Shown here: positions 1-24,076 of the stretch, one piece after another
How positions within the stretch are numbered: position 1 is the stretch's first letter
Layout of the letters: each line of letters begins with the position of its first letter
The notes under the pieces: generated by a model
Database searches by the model: none
Seen by the model: the letters and a program-made list of their open reading frames with translations, nothing else
Told to the model about the DNA's origin: nothing
Made by a program: the position numbers and the translations under genes
Assembly (NCBI GenBank): GCA_007844125.1
Contig: CM017567.1
Span: 3,343,660-3,407,659 of the forward strand
Direction of reading: 5' to 3'
Length of the DNA: 64,000 nt
Source of the DNA: Sinonovacula constricta
Taxonomy: Eukaryota; Mollusca; Bivalvia; Cardiida; Solecurtidae

Positions 1-106
1 TTTTCCACAGTTGTCTTCATCTGAATTTCTTTTTGAATATCATCGACGCTTTGAGCAAAGTATACAAACATGCTGACACACCTTATTAAGAAAACAAAAT
101 TCTTAC

Positions 107-11539
<11,433 letters not shown>

Positions 11540-11734
11540 GAAACGTTAACCAGTAGAATTTTCCTGTAAACATAAAATTCATTGAAATACATTTTCAACA
11601 GAATGCTACCTTAATATGAATGACAAATAAGAATCGTTGAATTTGTCGAACCGTTATCCAGTTTATAATTTATTGAATAGGTAAATAAGAAAAGGTCCTG
11701 TCAACATTTCTACAGATATTTGAATTCTATCTAC

Positions 11735-11905
11735 CAGTAGGCAAAGGCAAACAAGGTAAATGTAGATAACAATGTGACAAAAACACAGAGACGAGACATA
11801 ACACACATAAAGAAAAAACATCAGTTACCGCCTTGGAACGGTCAATCGGCGAAAGTTTCTTGAAGGTAAATGGCTTAGAGGCAATTAGCAGTTTAAAAAC
11901 AACAA
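11735..11905. repeat. Dispersed repeat upstream of copy A
   Basis: Contains GAGACGAGACATAACA followed by 'TTACCGCCTTGGAACGGTCAATCGGCGAAA'-type sequence (split here as TTACCGCCTTGGAACGG and TCAATCGGCGAAA). The same blocks occur at 41255-41400, and a weaker one at 24450-24490. Confidence 0.5.
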
Positions 11906-11999
11906 CACAAAACAACAACAAACACACCAGTATGTATGTTTTGCTCGGATTATTTTTTAAAATAGTTCTGTTTCACCTTTAAATTCACCTTAAACTTGT

Positions 12000-14900
12000 T
12001 ACTGCGTAGTGCCTCATAGTATGGATGCACGACCTACTGGATGCCAAACAACCCAACTGTATAGATCAGCTATCCTCCTACTGTGCTTTTAAAGTCGGTT
12101 TTAGCATGACTAGTTGGAAACCAACTCAGATGTTAAGGTAAGAGCTGTGCATGTTATAAATTGATCGCAAATTTAGTAAAGCAAATACAATTAAACGCCT
12201 TTTATGTTGTAATTAGGTTTGAAAAAAAATCTGAATTATATCTGTACTATTATCAGTAGAATAATGTTTTAAACTAACATATGCGTAAAAATCAATTGAT
12301 TATTCCTTTATTCTTTATATTTAGTTTACCTGTCATATCATGAAGCATAAAGATCATCTTTATCAGAGCAGCAATCAGCACAGCAATAGATTTTTTATAC
12401 AAAACCAAGTCAAGAGAAGATCAATGATCTCGTTTAAATAAATTTCAAACTGGAAAGAATACATTATATATATATTATATTCACGCAGAAATGTGTAAAA
12501 TGTATTTAAGTCAAATTGGATTATAATAGTTCATATTTTCAATTGTTGGGAACCCAATTTTACCTTAAATAAAGGAACATAAGTTTGATTAAAGCCTAAT
12601 TCTACCCGAGAAATTAGCAAGTTTGCTACACATTAAACTATAGTCGAAGCAAATACATAGTAAAACGTCTAACAAACTTAGATTGCTGATGTATATCAAT
12701 ATTTCCCGGAGGAACCCTACGTTGTTTTTCTGAAGAAAATTGTGTACCTTTGTTTTATGACAACGTATAGCCAGTTTTTCATAAGATGAACGCAGACACT
12801 CAATTAGTTTTATATATGCATAATTAAAGTTATTATCATGATGTATAAAAATGTATAAATAATAAACTGTAGTATACTTATATAATTTTATAATCATTGG
12901 AAACATTGAAAACATTTAAGCAATCTCAGGTATATTAAATATCTGACACGAAAGTTTTAATACAGACATGTATTAGAACAGTTCGGAAAAAACGAGTCTC
13001 GTCAAACAAATACCACATTATTTAAATTTATTTCTTTTACCTGGGCATGCTACATATACATAGATCTAATATGTAACCGTGATTATTGTAGCGTATCGGT
13101 GGATCATAACTCTTCATGGTAATGAAGTGCGAAAATACGACATGTTTTTTTTTATTCCACAGATATGGTAGGACCAAAATAACATTTTCATGAAGTCACT
13201 ATTTTTTTGTAATGTCGGAAGAGATAATGCCTGCATGTGTCCTTTAGTCTGTGGGTTGATGTAAAATAGCGTAAGTAAAGTAACTTGATTGTTTAACTTT
13301 TGTAAAAAACTGACAGTTCATAGCTTATGACTTCTAGACTTTAATCTAGTTTGTTAAGTACCACTGGGAAACGCTGGAATTAGGTCAGTGATAAGCAATG
13401 ACCCATCTTCCAGCAAGTATTTGAAAAAGATCGATCTTGGCTACATTTGTGTATGAGTGAAGGCGATTAAACCAGCTTTGCTGCTAATATTAATGTTCTG
13501 GTATAAGCAAAAATCATAGTCATCTTCAAATTTTTGTTTGCGCTTCCAGTGTTATGAGAAAGCTGGACTTCAGATGCACTGGCAATGCATTATCTCCTGA
13601 GGTGAGATATTTGCAATATCCCGCGCATGGATCACGGCCTTCTGAAGCAGTTATCTAATGACATAGATCATTTGTATCATCTCAGCATCTCAGTCTACCA
13701 CACGCGTTCTGAGAGTTATGGCGAAATCGGGATTTTTGAATTCATATCACAAGTGTGTAATAGGTAGTCGTGCATTTCAAAAGAAATTTACTTTGGCCGA
13801 ATTCGATAGCAAGTATGGGAATTTAATTTAAACTTAAGTCAAATCCCAAAATCTTATAGAAAGTATAGAATGCTTTCTAAATTAGTTTGTATTATCGGAT
13901 ATAAGTGACTCTGATGTAACTTTTGTCTCATTGTATAATCTATGTTATAGAAGAGGTGTTTGTTTACATCTGAAGACTTGCCTATTTTTAGTGCACATTG
14001 ATATACTACGGAATAAGTTTACCCACTGTTTGCACACCTGTAATCGCGCACAGGATCAAACTTACACCGCCAAATCAGCGATTCTTAGCGCTTTGATTAT
14101 AATTTACATTTGTCTTTGGCGTTGATAGTACAGTAGAAAATGCACACATACTGCAGCTTGTGACATTACTTGAAAATGGGTGTAGATCGGATATCCGAAG
14201 TGGATAGTTATTCTCACTTTGGCACTATTGCTTTGTAGACTACAATTACTCAGACAGAGTTACATACTTAAACAGTAAACTCCACAAGAGACTTTCTTTT
14301 CTTGATTAAATGTTGATAGTATGCGAGATTTGAATCATTTTACATTTAAGCGGATTTATTACCATGCTGTATTCCCAGGAGCCCTCTATGATTGTGAAAG
14401 TCTTTACAGTTTGAGCTAACTAAGTTTAAGCTGAATATGCCCATATGGTCAAGGCTCTTTAGGTGTCCTTTTGGCTTAACCGTTAAAGCAGTCAAATAGT
14501 CCTTGCCAATTTTCAATGAAAACAGTTGAATTTTATTTTCAGAGCAGATAGCTATTTTATTAATATTGCATTTAAATGTTGACATAGCACATTTAGTCGA
14601 CAATGCCTCTTTAGTAACATTTTTCGCCAACGAGACAATTTAAATGTGTTAATTTTGCCGTAAATCAGGTAGCAATATGATAGTTCACAAGGTCTTTCTA
14701 TTGTTAAGTAAATATTAATATTATAAATCAAAATACAATGATATTGACATGACAGTTGAATGCAATTATGATTTGCTTGGCCTCATAAAGTAGTGCATAG
14801 TGATGATAAAATAAGATCATGTAAATTTAACACCAATAGGAGCAATTATAAAAAAGGAAAAAGTTAAAAGAGATTGAAAAATATAGCATGTCTAAATATA

Positions 14901-16850
14901 TTTTACGTATTCGTTGCCTAGATAGTTGATGCATTATCATATCATCAAAGTTAAACTCAATTATGAGGCAGAATTAACACAAAATCTACGATAATGCTAT
15001 TTTATGATATTTGATCTTTGCTTGTGGCTTAAAATGAAATTTCTTTTTAAATATAGTTGCGCAGATACCCGTAATTTTCATTGGAGACACTCATGTCCAT
15101 GTAATATATAACGTAAACCAATTTACTCGTCAGTCAATTTAATCAGATAGAGATACATGTATCCTTTTCATTTGCATTCGCGTCTAGATCAAAGAACACC
15201 TAATATTCGACCGCACACGTTTTAGTAAAACGTTTACATCTATGGCACTCTGTTATTAAAACCATAGTAGAACTATAACGGTTCTATTTGTTTGCGTTTA
15301 TTTTGAGACGATTTGTTTTCTATTCAGTTTTGGTTTATATTAAGCAATTTCAATTGGCACAACAATGTAAGCGTATTTCCTTCTAAAAAGGAAATTTATC
15401 ATATTTACGTTTACAATTTAATATTGCATGCCCTGTAGAGAAGACTGATGAAGCATTTTCAATAAAGATATGTCCATATTGAATAGGACTTTAACAGCTG
15501 TTTCAGAAAATGTTTCATACAATGATGACATGAGAGGCTAATACGTTTTCTTGTTTATGACCCAGAGTTTGCAAAACGTATTAAATTGGTCATTCTTATG
15601 TTATATATTTTCTATTTTCGCTGACAAGAAAAAGTGTTATTGTAAATTCAACAACATAAATAATGGTACAAGATATAATATGAAATATATATGTTAATAT
15701 AAATACTTAAATATATCATCACTAGAAAATATACTCAGTACTAAATTGATCAAAACCATAACACAGTTATAAATATAAGGTTTATAGGTCTACAAAAACA
15801 TTCACCTTAAATTATTATCCACTGACTGCTTATCCCTGCACTACAATCAATGTCTAATCAACCACTATCTGTGACTTATGTTTTTCAAACAAATATATCA
15901 TGCTATGCATTGAGTGATAATTGAGGAAGTTTTGTAAGGGTTTTACGAGTTAAAGATAGAACGCTTGTCTTTGATGGTTTCACTTTCGAGTTTTAGTTTA
16001 GTCACTGCTGGACTAAAAAGCCTCTCTTTTTTGAAAATCACAAACCATAGATCTTACCAAGACTAGTCGAGAGAAGCTACTCCCTAAAGGCACAATGCAC
16101 GTGTTCGTCGTCACTTAATCCGAGTTGTATTAGACAGTAAGAGGTCGGGGCTTGTCAGCGCTGTTACAGAGGACACACTGTATGGTTCCCAATTTCATCA
16201 TAGAATACCTCTTTTGTTGTACATATATTCCCAAATTACCATACTATCATACCGTATTTTGTCAGCCAATTTCTTTCCTAGCTGGTGTCGTGGAATACGA
16301 TCTCTTGTAGTTTGAACTCACATACACATTGGATTCCAAGGGAGCGTACTTTATACTTGTTGATAATGCATATACTTCCAACTTGATTTACTTTTACAAT
16401 AGCCTTACCTGGATCGCGTGGATTTACTCATTCTGTCCTAAGCCGTGCCATGTCTTTGAGATGCAGATCGCAGCAGATAAACGCCAAAATTTGAGTCACT
16501 CAGAGACCAGGTAACCATTTAAAACGCTGTGTCATTCCGGTTTATTGATATCGATATCATATGATCCTTTTATGCTGATAAGACTAGATCTCATTAATTA
16601 ACTTTCGAGTTTTGTATTGCCTCATTTTGACACCGAGAGGCTGGATATAGTTGAACAATGCATCTATTTTGAAATCTATGCCGTACACTCAATGAAACGT
16701 CTTTTTTGATTATCTATATAAGATAATAATAAGATAATAATTTTTTATATATTTTAATATAAAACACTGCAACTTGTTATGCGTGTTCTTGTTTTACACC
16801 TTGCACGACAACACCCATAATGACGTATGCATTCTTAATTTCCATATCAT
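12000..16850. other. Intergenic, no gene recognised
   Basis: AT-rich sequence with many stops in all frames. I see no protein family, RNA gene or clear tandem array. It may hold the upstream non-coding exon of copy A, which I could not identify. Confidence 0.5.
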
Positions 16851-16879
16851 TTCACGCACTTAGTAATAACTCTTCTGAC

Positions 16880-17045
16880 AGCTTAGCCTCTCACCGCGTG
16901 GGTTCGAGTCGCGGTCCGAGCGAAATACTTAATGTTAGAAGGACTTCTAGCCGGTGGTTCTACCCAGACATTTGTCTGGGGTCTTCCTCCACCAAATAGC
17001 TGGACGTTGCTATAATGATAATAATTGGACGCTGCGATGGATTTA
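16880..17045. repeat. SINE-like element
   Basis: B-box-like GGGTTCGAGTC near 16903, then a body with TACCCAGACATTTGTCTGGG (a small inverted repeat) and an end 'GACGCTGCGATGG'. The element at 52135-52330 has the same plan. Confidence 0.45.
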
Positions 17046-17079
17046 AACAACAAAAATATCAAAACAAACAAGCACATAA

Positions 17080-18780
17080 AAAATCTTATCCCAAAGGCAG
17101 GTGACCAATACGTTGTCTATTAAACCATTATGTTTTTTCTACGTCAATTTGTCGACTAATTTGTATTGATAAAAACGATGAACATCGAAGGATATTAACC
17201 GGACTAACTAATTATATATTTTGTACACTTGCCAACACCAAAAAGGATACAACAGGTTATACATTCCCACAGACAATCACTGACAGTTGTTACACTGAAA
17301 GCGAATTGATGTTCCTATTCCAGATATATTTTTGGAAAATTGCTTTAACATCTGCTTAAATGTTTTTGAATGAAATAGTATAAAATAATTTCTTATTGGT
17401 GCCATATTTGTACAGCAATTATTTTACTAGAGATTTGAGATTAAAACTACCTATGCATACAGTATGCTTTACCGTACAACTGGTATTTTTTTCAAGTGCC
17501 CGACTAAGTCTGGTTAAATGAAGAAGATTTTAAAGTATCGCAATTTAGGCGTATCTCATTGAAGTGGGCTGTGCAGGTCAAGAACACAACTTCCTTATTT
17601 GCGTTTTCACAATATATCTTCGAAAAAGTAAGTTTGGACTGTTCCTCTGTTAATCATTTGTTTCAATATGTTTCAGTATAAATCAAAATAATCTTTACCA
17701 GGTTAAAATGTCTCTGTGTTACTGTACCGTTACACATCATTATATAAGTTACGCACAACTGTACGACCCATGGCAATCAAAATACCAATCGGTTATCATT
17801 GTATATGTGGAAGCATTAACATATACGAGTCTTGAGGAATCTAGAGCATCATGGTCTTCTTTTGAATACTGAACCATGTGCAAACTATTTATTACATATT
17901 TCATTTCACTATATGCCACTGATTGAAAATAGTATTTACGCTTAGATTTTGCCTATTAATACACTGGCAATAAAGCAGGCAAGCATCGTATTCGTATTTT
18001 AGGAAACGGCAATGTCTGACGTCAATGCGAATAACGTATACATTTTACCGGGTACCTACACCATTCCGCGCAAATAATAATTGTTCAGATGAAATATACA
18101 AAATCGTGCCCCATGCAATTTTATGCATGTGTTCGATGTATTGTAAAAGACTGCTCAATTACACAAAACTGATAAATATGACATGCTTTTAAAACTATTT
18201 GATGTCTGTAACATAGGTGACGATCAATTTTATTTCGTTTATTCGGCTGACTGGAACGTTTATACGGCAATAAAATTGCGTCTATCATTTGTTACATGTG
18301 TTAAAAGTGCAAACGTATATTTCGTAATAATATTCTTTTTAAGGTTAGCATTCTTTTGAGCACAGTGGTTTCCAATTGAAAAGTTCATTGCTTAACTTAA
18401 ATTTATTTATCTAGATATTGAAGTAAATTGTGGCCCTTCTGTTATGACCCATATTGTGATAAAGAATACTTTGTATACTTTTTGTACAACGGTTGTGTAC
18501 ATGTCTATTTAAAAGCGGATGTAATTCGGAAACGGTACTTACACAATAAAAATAAATTGTCAGAATATTAAGTATATAAAATAAAGTAAAAATTTAAAAA
18601 TATGTAGAATATTAATAGTCATGAAACGAAACAACCTCAGTACACGTATGCTCATGGACAAAAAAGACGAATGCAGTTAAAAAGAAGCTATGAATCCAAA
18701 AACACAAACACAACTAAAAGCAAGCAAATAAACACAACAATACTGAAACGAATTAAAGCGGTAAAAGTTAAGAGTATCAA
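17080..18780. other. Intergenic, nothing recognised
   Basis: AT-rich, stop-dense in all frames, with no repeat array or known domain that I can see. Confidence 0.5.
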
Positions 18781-18811
18781 ACGAATAATAAATGCTAGAT
18801 ATCACTACTGA

Positions 18812-18840
18812 ATACAGTACTGAAAATCATGAAATTGACA
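18812..18840 (+). repeat. Left 29-bp inverted repeat (candidate TIR)
   Basis: Matches the reverse complement of 24077-24105 at 28 of 29 positions. It begins ATACAGTACTGAAAATCA. No matching target-site duplication was seen directly outside the pair. Confidence 0.55.
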
Positions 18841-19030
18841 AACGGAACGGAGTGGAAATGGAAATGGAACGTTTTTCGTTTCCTGTTGAAACAGAAACGG
18901 AATGCTATCGAAATGGAAACGCAACGGAGCGCTAGAAACGCTTGAAACGGTGTAAACGGTATAAACGCTATAACCGGAGCGCTTGGAACGGTAGAAACGC
19001 AAAAATCGGAATGCTCGTAACGGTAGAGTT
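18838..19030. repeat. GAAACG-rich degenerate array (left)
   Basis: Many variants of GAAACG/GGAACG spaced about 9-12 nt, directly inside the left inverted repeat. It reads the same way as the right array, so the array itself is not inverted. Confidence 0.7.
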
Positions 19031-19881
19031 ATTTTCACTACCGCTTCAAACGTTTCTAGGTCCCCTGATTATTTATAGTAACATTCCAACCGTTTCTTTG
19101 TACGAAATAAATTTAAACGAACACAATAACTGGCATCAATTTATCAACACAAACGCGCTTTTATATGTACTCTGCAGAAAGAAATAACAAATAAAGCTTT
19201 ATTATTATCAAAAAATCGTATTTATCAAACTCGTACATTACAGTTACGAAACCGCACAAGTTGTCTAAGTAATCGTGTATCGTTAAAACAGAAACTGCAC
19301 TAAAAATCACTCCGCACGATAAAACACAATTTAACCATAAAATTGCGTTTCTGTCAAAACTGATGTTATAATTAATTCCAATGAATAGCTTAACATCCGC
19401 CTTGGATCGACATTCTTAGTCTTCATTTTTTGGCATATGAAGATAGTGTCTACACAGCTGTCATTGCACGTAAGCGCGCGCAATGTCGCAGCATTTCCCG
19501 AGTTTGAATTTTCGCTAATTACTTGTTACTTTGTAGCTGCATGGTCCGTTCCTTGATCAACTACGCCTATCATTTTTGTGTGAACACACTTGCTTAAAGT
19601 ATTTTTCATTTACAAAAAATGCATTGCGTGGTACAAAATAAAGCTACTTAATGAAATTAAACGTCAACCAAAAGAAGGTAGCACATCTCATATAACACAA
19701 AAACATAAAACAACTAAACATAAAACAAACAATGCTATGTATTATTGCAAGGTGTGACCCAATCAAGAACCAATAACATCCTCCCCGGCACTCAGAGCCA
19801 ATGACTAGGATGATCCTAAAGTTCAACATCTGAATAACCATAGATTGCCAAAAAGTGCACGTATACAATAATCGGGTATCC

Positions 19882-20012
19882 GGACAAATCTCCGCCCGGA
19901 CATTTCCCCGTTCGTCATTGTTTAAGGTCCGGACATTTCCCCCGTTCGTTATTTGTGTAGACTTGGACAAATCCCCGCTCATGAAATTGTAAGGGCGGAC
20001 AATTCCCCGCTC
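19882..20012. repeat. Five copies of a GGACAnnTCCCCG motif
   Basis: Copies start near 19882, 19898, 19931, 19965 and 19996. The last four are spaced about 31-34 nt. They lie 375-500 bp upstream of the FLYWCH reading frame and may be subterminal binding sites or a promoter array. Confidence 0.6.
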
Positions 20013-20126
20013 AATTATGTGTGAAAACTATGTTAATTAATCCTTTACAGTCTTCCGACTTTTAATTAATTTACCACGGTTTGCGTGTTGTTGTTAATTA
20101 AGTCAGCCTCGCTCAATTAAAGTTGT
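20013..20126. repeat. Direct repeat, unit 1
   Basis: From AATTATGTGTGAAAACTAT to GCCTCGCTCAATTAA; repeated at 20155-20256 with a small internal deletion and one short insertion (TTCCGAACAG). Confidence 0.75.
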
Positions 20127-20154
20127 TTGATCGTGGTAATAAATTGAATATGCA

Positions 20155-20256
20155 AATTATGTGTGAAAACTATTTTAATTAATCCTTTACAGTTTTCCGA
20201 ACAGTTTTCCGACTTTTAATTAATTTACCACGGTTTGAGCCTCGCTCAATTAAGGT
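20155..20256. repeat. Direct repeat, unit 2
   Basis: Second copy of 20013-20126. Confidence 0.75.
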
Positions 20257-20386
20257 TTTATGATCATGTACGATATTAACGAACACGTTTAACACCTTAT
20301 TATCTCCACAGATGAGACAATTCAAGTTGTTTGACAAACTTACTAATGACTCAAAAACATTTCTTAATATATAATCTCTGCATTAG

Positions 20387-21052
20387 ATGTATTTTACTAA
20401 AAACAAAATCTGTCATGGAGATCATCACAACGAAAAGCGGTATAAAAAAAAACTTGTACATGCAGGCTTTGTATACACGAAGATCAAGGAGACGAAAACA
20501 ACTATTAGATGGGAATGTTCAAAAAGACAATCAAAACAGTGCAAAGGTGCACTCGTGAGTGACAAAGACATCACAACAGTCAACTCACTGACAGACCACA
20601 GCCATGAGGCAGATCACTTTGCCACTGAAGCACTCAAGCTTCGTACGGAGATCCTGGCTGCTGCGGATGCTAACCGTGGCAAGTCAGGTCAGATCCTCGC
20701 CGACCGGCTGGTGAACCACCCCGTCGAGGTTCGCGCGGCTGTTAGCAAGAAAGAAACCCTTAAGAGAGCGATTCGACGAGCCAAGAAAGGTGTCACGCCA
20801 AAAGAACCAGCCACAGCTGAAGACATCCCGTCTCCACTACCAGAGGCCTACACGAAGACGCCACAAGGAAACGACTTCCTGGTGTTTGACAACCATTCAG
20901 ATACAAGTCACATGCTTGTGTGTGCAAGCGAAGCTGGGTTGTCATTGTTAGATACTGCCGACACATGGTACATCGACGGAACCCATTCGACTTCTCCAGC
21001 ACAGTTCGCGCAGCTATTCTATTATCGCAATAATCGATTGGCAGTTAAATGA
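20387..21052 (+). CDS. FLYWCH zinc finger / MULE-type transposase N-terminal fragment
   Basis: A 221-codon reading frame, more GC-rich than its surroundings. Residues about 20-75 fit a FLYWCH finger: KLVHAGFVYTK, then WECSKRQSKQCKGAL, then DHSHEADH (W-x-C...C...H-x-H). Residues about 160-215 (NDFLVFDNHSDTS, TWYIDGTHSTSPAQFAQLFY) fit the segment leading into the Mutator-like transposase core, including the first catalytic-region Asp of the DGT motif. The frame then stops after YRNNRLAVK, so the rest of the core is missing. The ATG follows an in-frame TAG directly. Most likely a truncated transposase relic; a domesticated short FLYWCH protein is possible because the frame is clean. Confidence 0.65.
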   Translation: MYFTKNKICHGDHHNEKRYKKKLVHAGFVYTKIKETKTTIRWECSKRQSKQCKGALVSDKDITTVNSLTDHSHEADHFATEALKLRTEILAAADANRGKSGQILADRLVNHPVEVRAAVSKKETLKRAIRRAKKGVTPKEPATAEDIPSPLPEAYTKTPQGNDFLVFDNHSDTSHMLVCASEAGLSLLDTADTWYIDGTHSTSPAQFAQLFYYRNNRLAVK

Positions 21053-21169
21053 AACAACCGTAATAAAAACGAACTTATATCACGTCCATTTACATGATAA
21101 ATTTTAAAGACATAATAATCATTACCGCCATTAAATTCACCTGATCACACATGATCATCATCAGGATCC

Positions 21170-21365
21170 CATATTACTTGAATAATCACCAATAATCATC
21201 ATCAGCAGCAGCATCGCCGGCATCACGATCTACATTATAATCGTCATTAGCATCACCGTAACCGTTATTACCATTTACATTATAATCATAAACAGCATCG
21301 GTATCACCGTCATCATTATCAGCAGCAGCATCAGCAGTAGCAGCAGCACCGCCATTTGCATCATC
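21170..21365. repeat. Impure CAT/CAG triplet region
   Basis: ATCATCATCAGCAGCAGCATC-like runs broken by CGCC and ATTATA. Low-complexity, not coding. Confidence 0.6.
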
Positions 21366-21379
21366 ATTACTTTAGTTAC

Positions 21380-23280
21380 AGGGGTATGGATATGTACTTT
21401 ATAGGCCTTTTTGTCAAGCAAAGTTTCTTCTGCTTCGAATCTTAATTGTTATATATCTTATAATGAACAATGTTGTAAATTTGGACAATGGTATCAAAAT
21501 TCCTATTTATAAATGCATAGTTCCCATAATGCGCTGTTACATAAATTAGATTAACCGGAATTCGTGGACCGCGATTAAGAATCTGCATACAACTTTTGAC
21601 TTTACTTGACTTGCAACTATTTGAATGAGGGTCTACACGCCTGGCTACGGCTTATTTTCCCATTCATTGCTTGAATGTTCTATGCCAAAATGTGGTCTAA
21701 TGTGGGCCCTACCGGGTTCTTAATTTTTGTACCCATTTAAAGATAGAAATATATAAATTTAAAATATATCGTTTTGTAAATTGATATTATGTTTCTCCAT
21801 GCGCGTGGGTAGGGTTCATACCATCATAAAGTTCTACTCTAATTGAATCCCTAATTTTAAGACATGAGAGGACACCCCAACTAATTAAGCTAATTGGCAG
21901 TTTTATGACACCTTGTTTGTCTAGTGGACAGGAAGTGTGACCGTGTTTTGGCGTCTTTTCCACTTCTTGACACATGCATCCTCTATGCAGCTGTGTTTGA
22001 AATGACATTCGTGTGGTTTATGACCTTCACTTTTTAAAGAGCAATATGCATTGACTAACGCGAGGACTACAAAAAGGACAAAACACTAAGGTCTACAATA
22101 TCTTTTTTGGCTCATAAAAGGACCTAACGCTATATTTAGTAGTATCCACAATGGTGCACACTTTCCCCACCCCACTATTTTTTCGTTTAGGAAGAGGAAA
22201 CGTGGATGTGCGGATTTCTTATAGTAAATACTATATTACTTGTCGTTTATTTTTGTAAATAATGTTATCAAGAGAAGACACATCAAGGAACACAGTCTAA
22301 TGTATATTTTCATCTCGTGTTTATTGCAAATGTATTATTTCAATAGCTCGCTTATTCTTTTGTAGTTAGTCCATACCTTAAATATAAATAATGCCTTTAT
22401 AAAAATGTTTATGATCATTCAATGGACTAAAGAAGTTTGTAAGGACATTTATATAAGTAAAAACATGCGCAGTCTGAAATATTACTACATAGTACAGTTC
22501 CCCCCTCCACTCTCATTCCTTTAGAACTTATATTTATGCCGCGAAGGTAAATCGTCAATAACGTTGCATATTTTTTCATAGCACACGCCGTTCAGGCGTA
22601 CTTATCATTTTTAATCCCTCAACAGTACCCAACGTTCACACCCTCTCTTCTAAATGGCAGCTTGAAGACAATTATCGATCGATATCATGTTGCACAGTAT
22701 TGAGAGAAATAATAGGTCGGTCAATTTGAAACAAAACATTTCTTTTCGGCGACTTCAAATGATAGTGACCGGCGAGTGTTTCCCAGTATTTTCTTTGATG
22801 TTGCAGTGTTAGCCAGAGAGCCCTCATCTCCAGAAAGAAATTACACCACATCTAATGATTTATTTTTTTTCACCGCATTTATTTGTTACAACCTTGGAGA
22901 AATTAAAATCACAGTGATGTAATTAGCGACTCCATGTTATAAGTGCGTGAACAATGTTGTTAACAGCCGTTAATTGGCGCCAATATGTGCAAAACACGAA
23001 AAAAAACATACATACATACATAAACATACATAAAGTTTATTGCATTAAATGTACACATGAAAAAAAAACACGCACTTGTTTCTAAGAAAGTTGTTTGTTT
23101 TATGAGACTTTATGTAAGTGCCTGTTTTCGGCAAAACAGCATGTGTTCATGTTTATATGAGATAATCATTTTAACGATGAAATGTGACTGTAGTGAGTAA
23201 TCTTTTCCTAAAATTCTTGGATATTACACGTTACTATCAGCGAGACGTTAAATCTAAAGTCCGCCATATAACAAATATCT
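21380..23280. other. No gene recognised
   Basis: Downstream of the FLYWCH frame I looked for the missing transposase core in the plus frames and saw none. A short (CATA)n lies near 23008-23033. Confidence 0.45.
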
Positions 23281-23281
23281 G

Positions 23282-23458
23282 AGGGGGGGGGGGGGGGGGT
23301 GGCAAACATTCGCCTTTTTATTTTGGGGGTGGGGGCAAACGCTGGGCCTTTTTCTTGAAGGGGCTTTTTATTGAAGGGGAGACGGGGGAGGGGGGGGGGC
23401 AAACGTCCGGTCTGCACTTATAGGTGCGGGGGGGGGGGGCAAACGTCCGGAAGCGAGT
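23282..23458 (+). repeat. Poly-G repeat with CAAACGTCCGG units
   Basis: Four runs of 9-18 or interrupted G on the plus strand, each followed by a version of GGCAAACRTYCGG (near 23301, 23334, 23399, 23439). A strong G-quadruplex candidate. Assembly errors are likely in the runs. Confidence 0.75.
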
Positions 23459-23894
23459 TTTTAAAAAAGTTGAGCGTGTCATTGTCCTATTTTAAGATCG
23501 GATCACCATTACGCTTTTTTTGCGGATTAACACGTCACAGAGAAGTTACTTTTTAGGATACTGGGTGTGTGTCGACCATATTTGAAAGTTATTTCTTGAT
23601 TGTTTATTCCGGGATATGACGTCTGGCGAAGACAAGTAGATAGGCATCTTCTCAATACTGCACTCCTTGAATTTTGAGGATTATTTGCAGGTGCTGGTTT
23701 GTTTAGGGTATTTTCTTTGTCGGCAATTTCCCTCCGGGTGGCTGACACTGAATATCATCCTCGCAAACAATCTACTGCCGATTCCTTTATATGTGATGGA
23801 AGACTTTTGCCTCTCCCTAGAATGCTTACTTCTTTCGTCAAACACACCGGAAGTACTTTACATTCAGAAATTTATTAAACGAAATTTTAATCAA

Positions 23895-24076
23895 AATTGG
23901 AACGGAGCGAAATGGAACGCTTGAAACGATAGAAACGATAGAAACGCTGGAAGCGTTTGAAATGCAGCGCTGGAAGCGAACACAACGACATGGAAACGCA
24001 ACGGAAGCGGAATGGAAACGGAGCGGCGAACGCTTCCAACTGAAATGGAAACGAAATGGAGTGGAAACGGGAAAAT
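23895..24076. repeat. GAAACG-rich degenerate array (right)
   Basis: Same GAAACG motif on the plus strand (for example TTGAAACGATAGAAACG), abutting the right inverted repeat. Confidence 0.7.

Noticed and set aside
1..81. A short terminal exon of copy A right after exon 20 (acceptor at 82 or 73, stop at 40-42)
   Set aside because: It would need an intron of only about 25-34 nt, and its frame does not give a D2 end. Copy B has a proper terminal exon (DQYIFCHKC...) with a poly-A signal 542 bp further on.
14346..14630. 94-codon minus-strand frame as a gene
   Set aside because: No domain or signal recognised; isolated in a stop-dense region.
20331..20558. 75-codon plus frame beginning at 20331
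   Set aside because: It is the wrong frame over the FLYWCH coding sequence and shows no motif.
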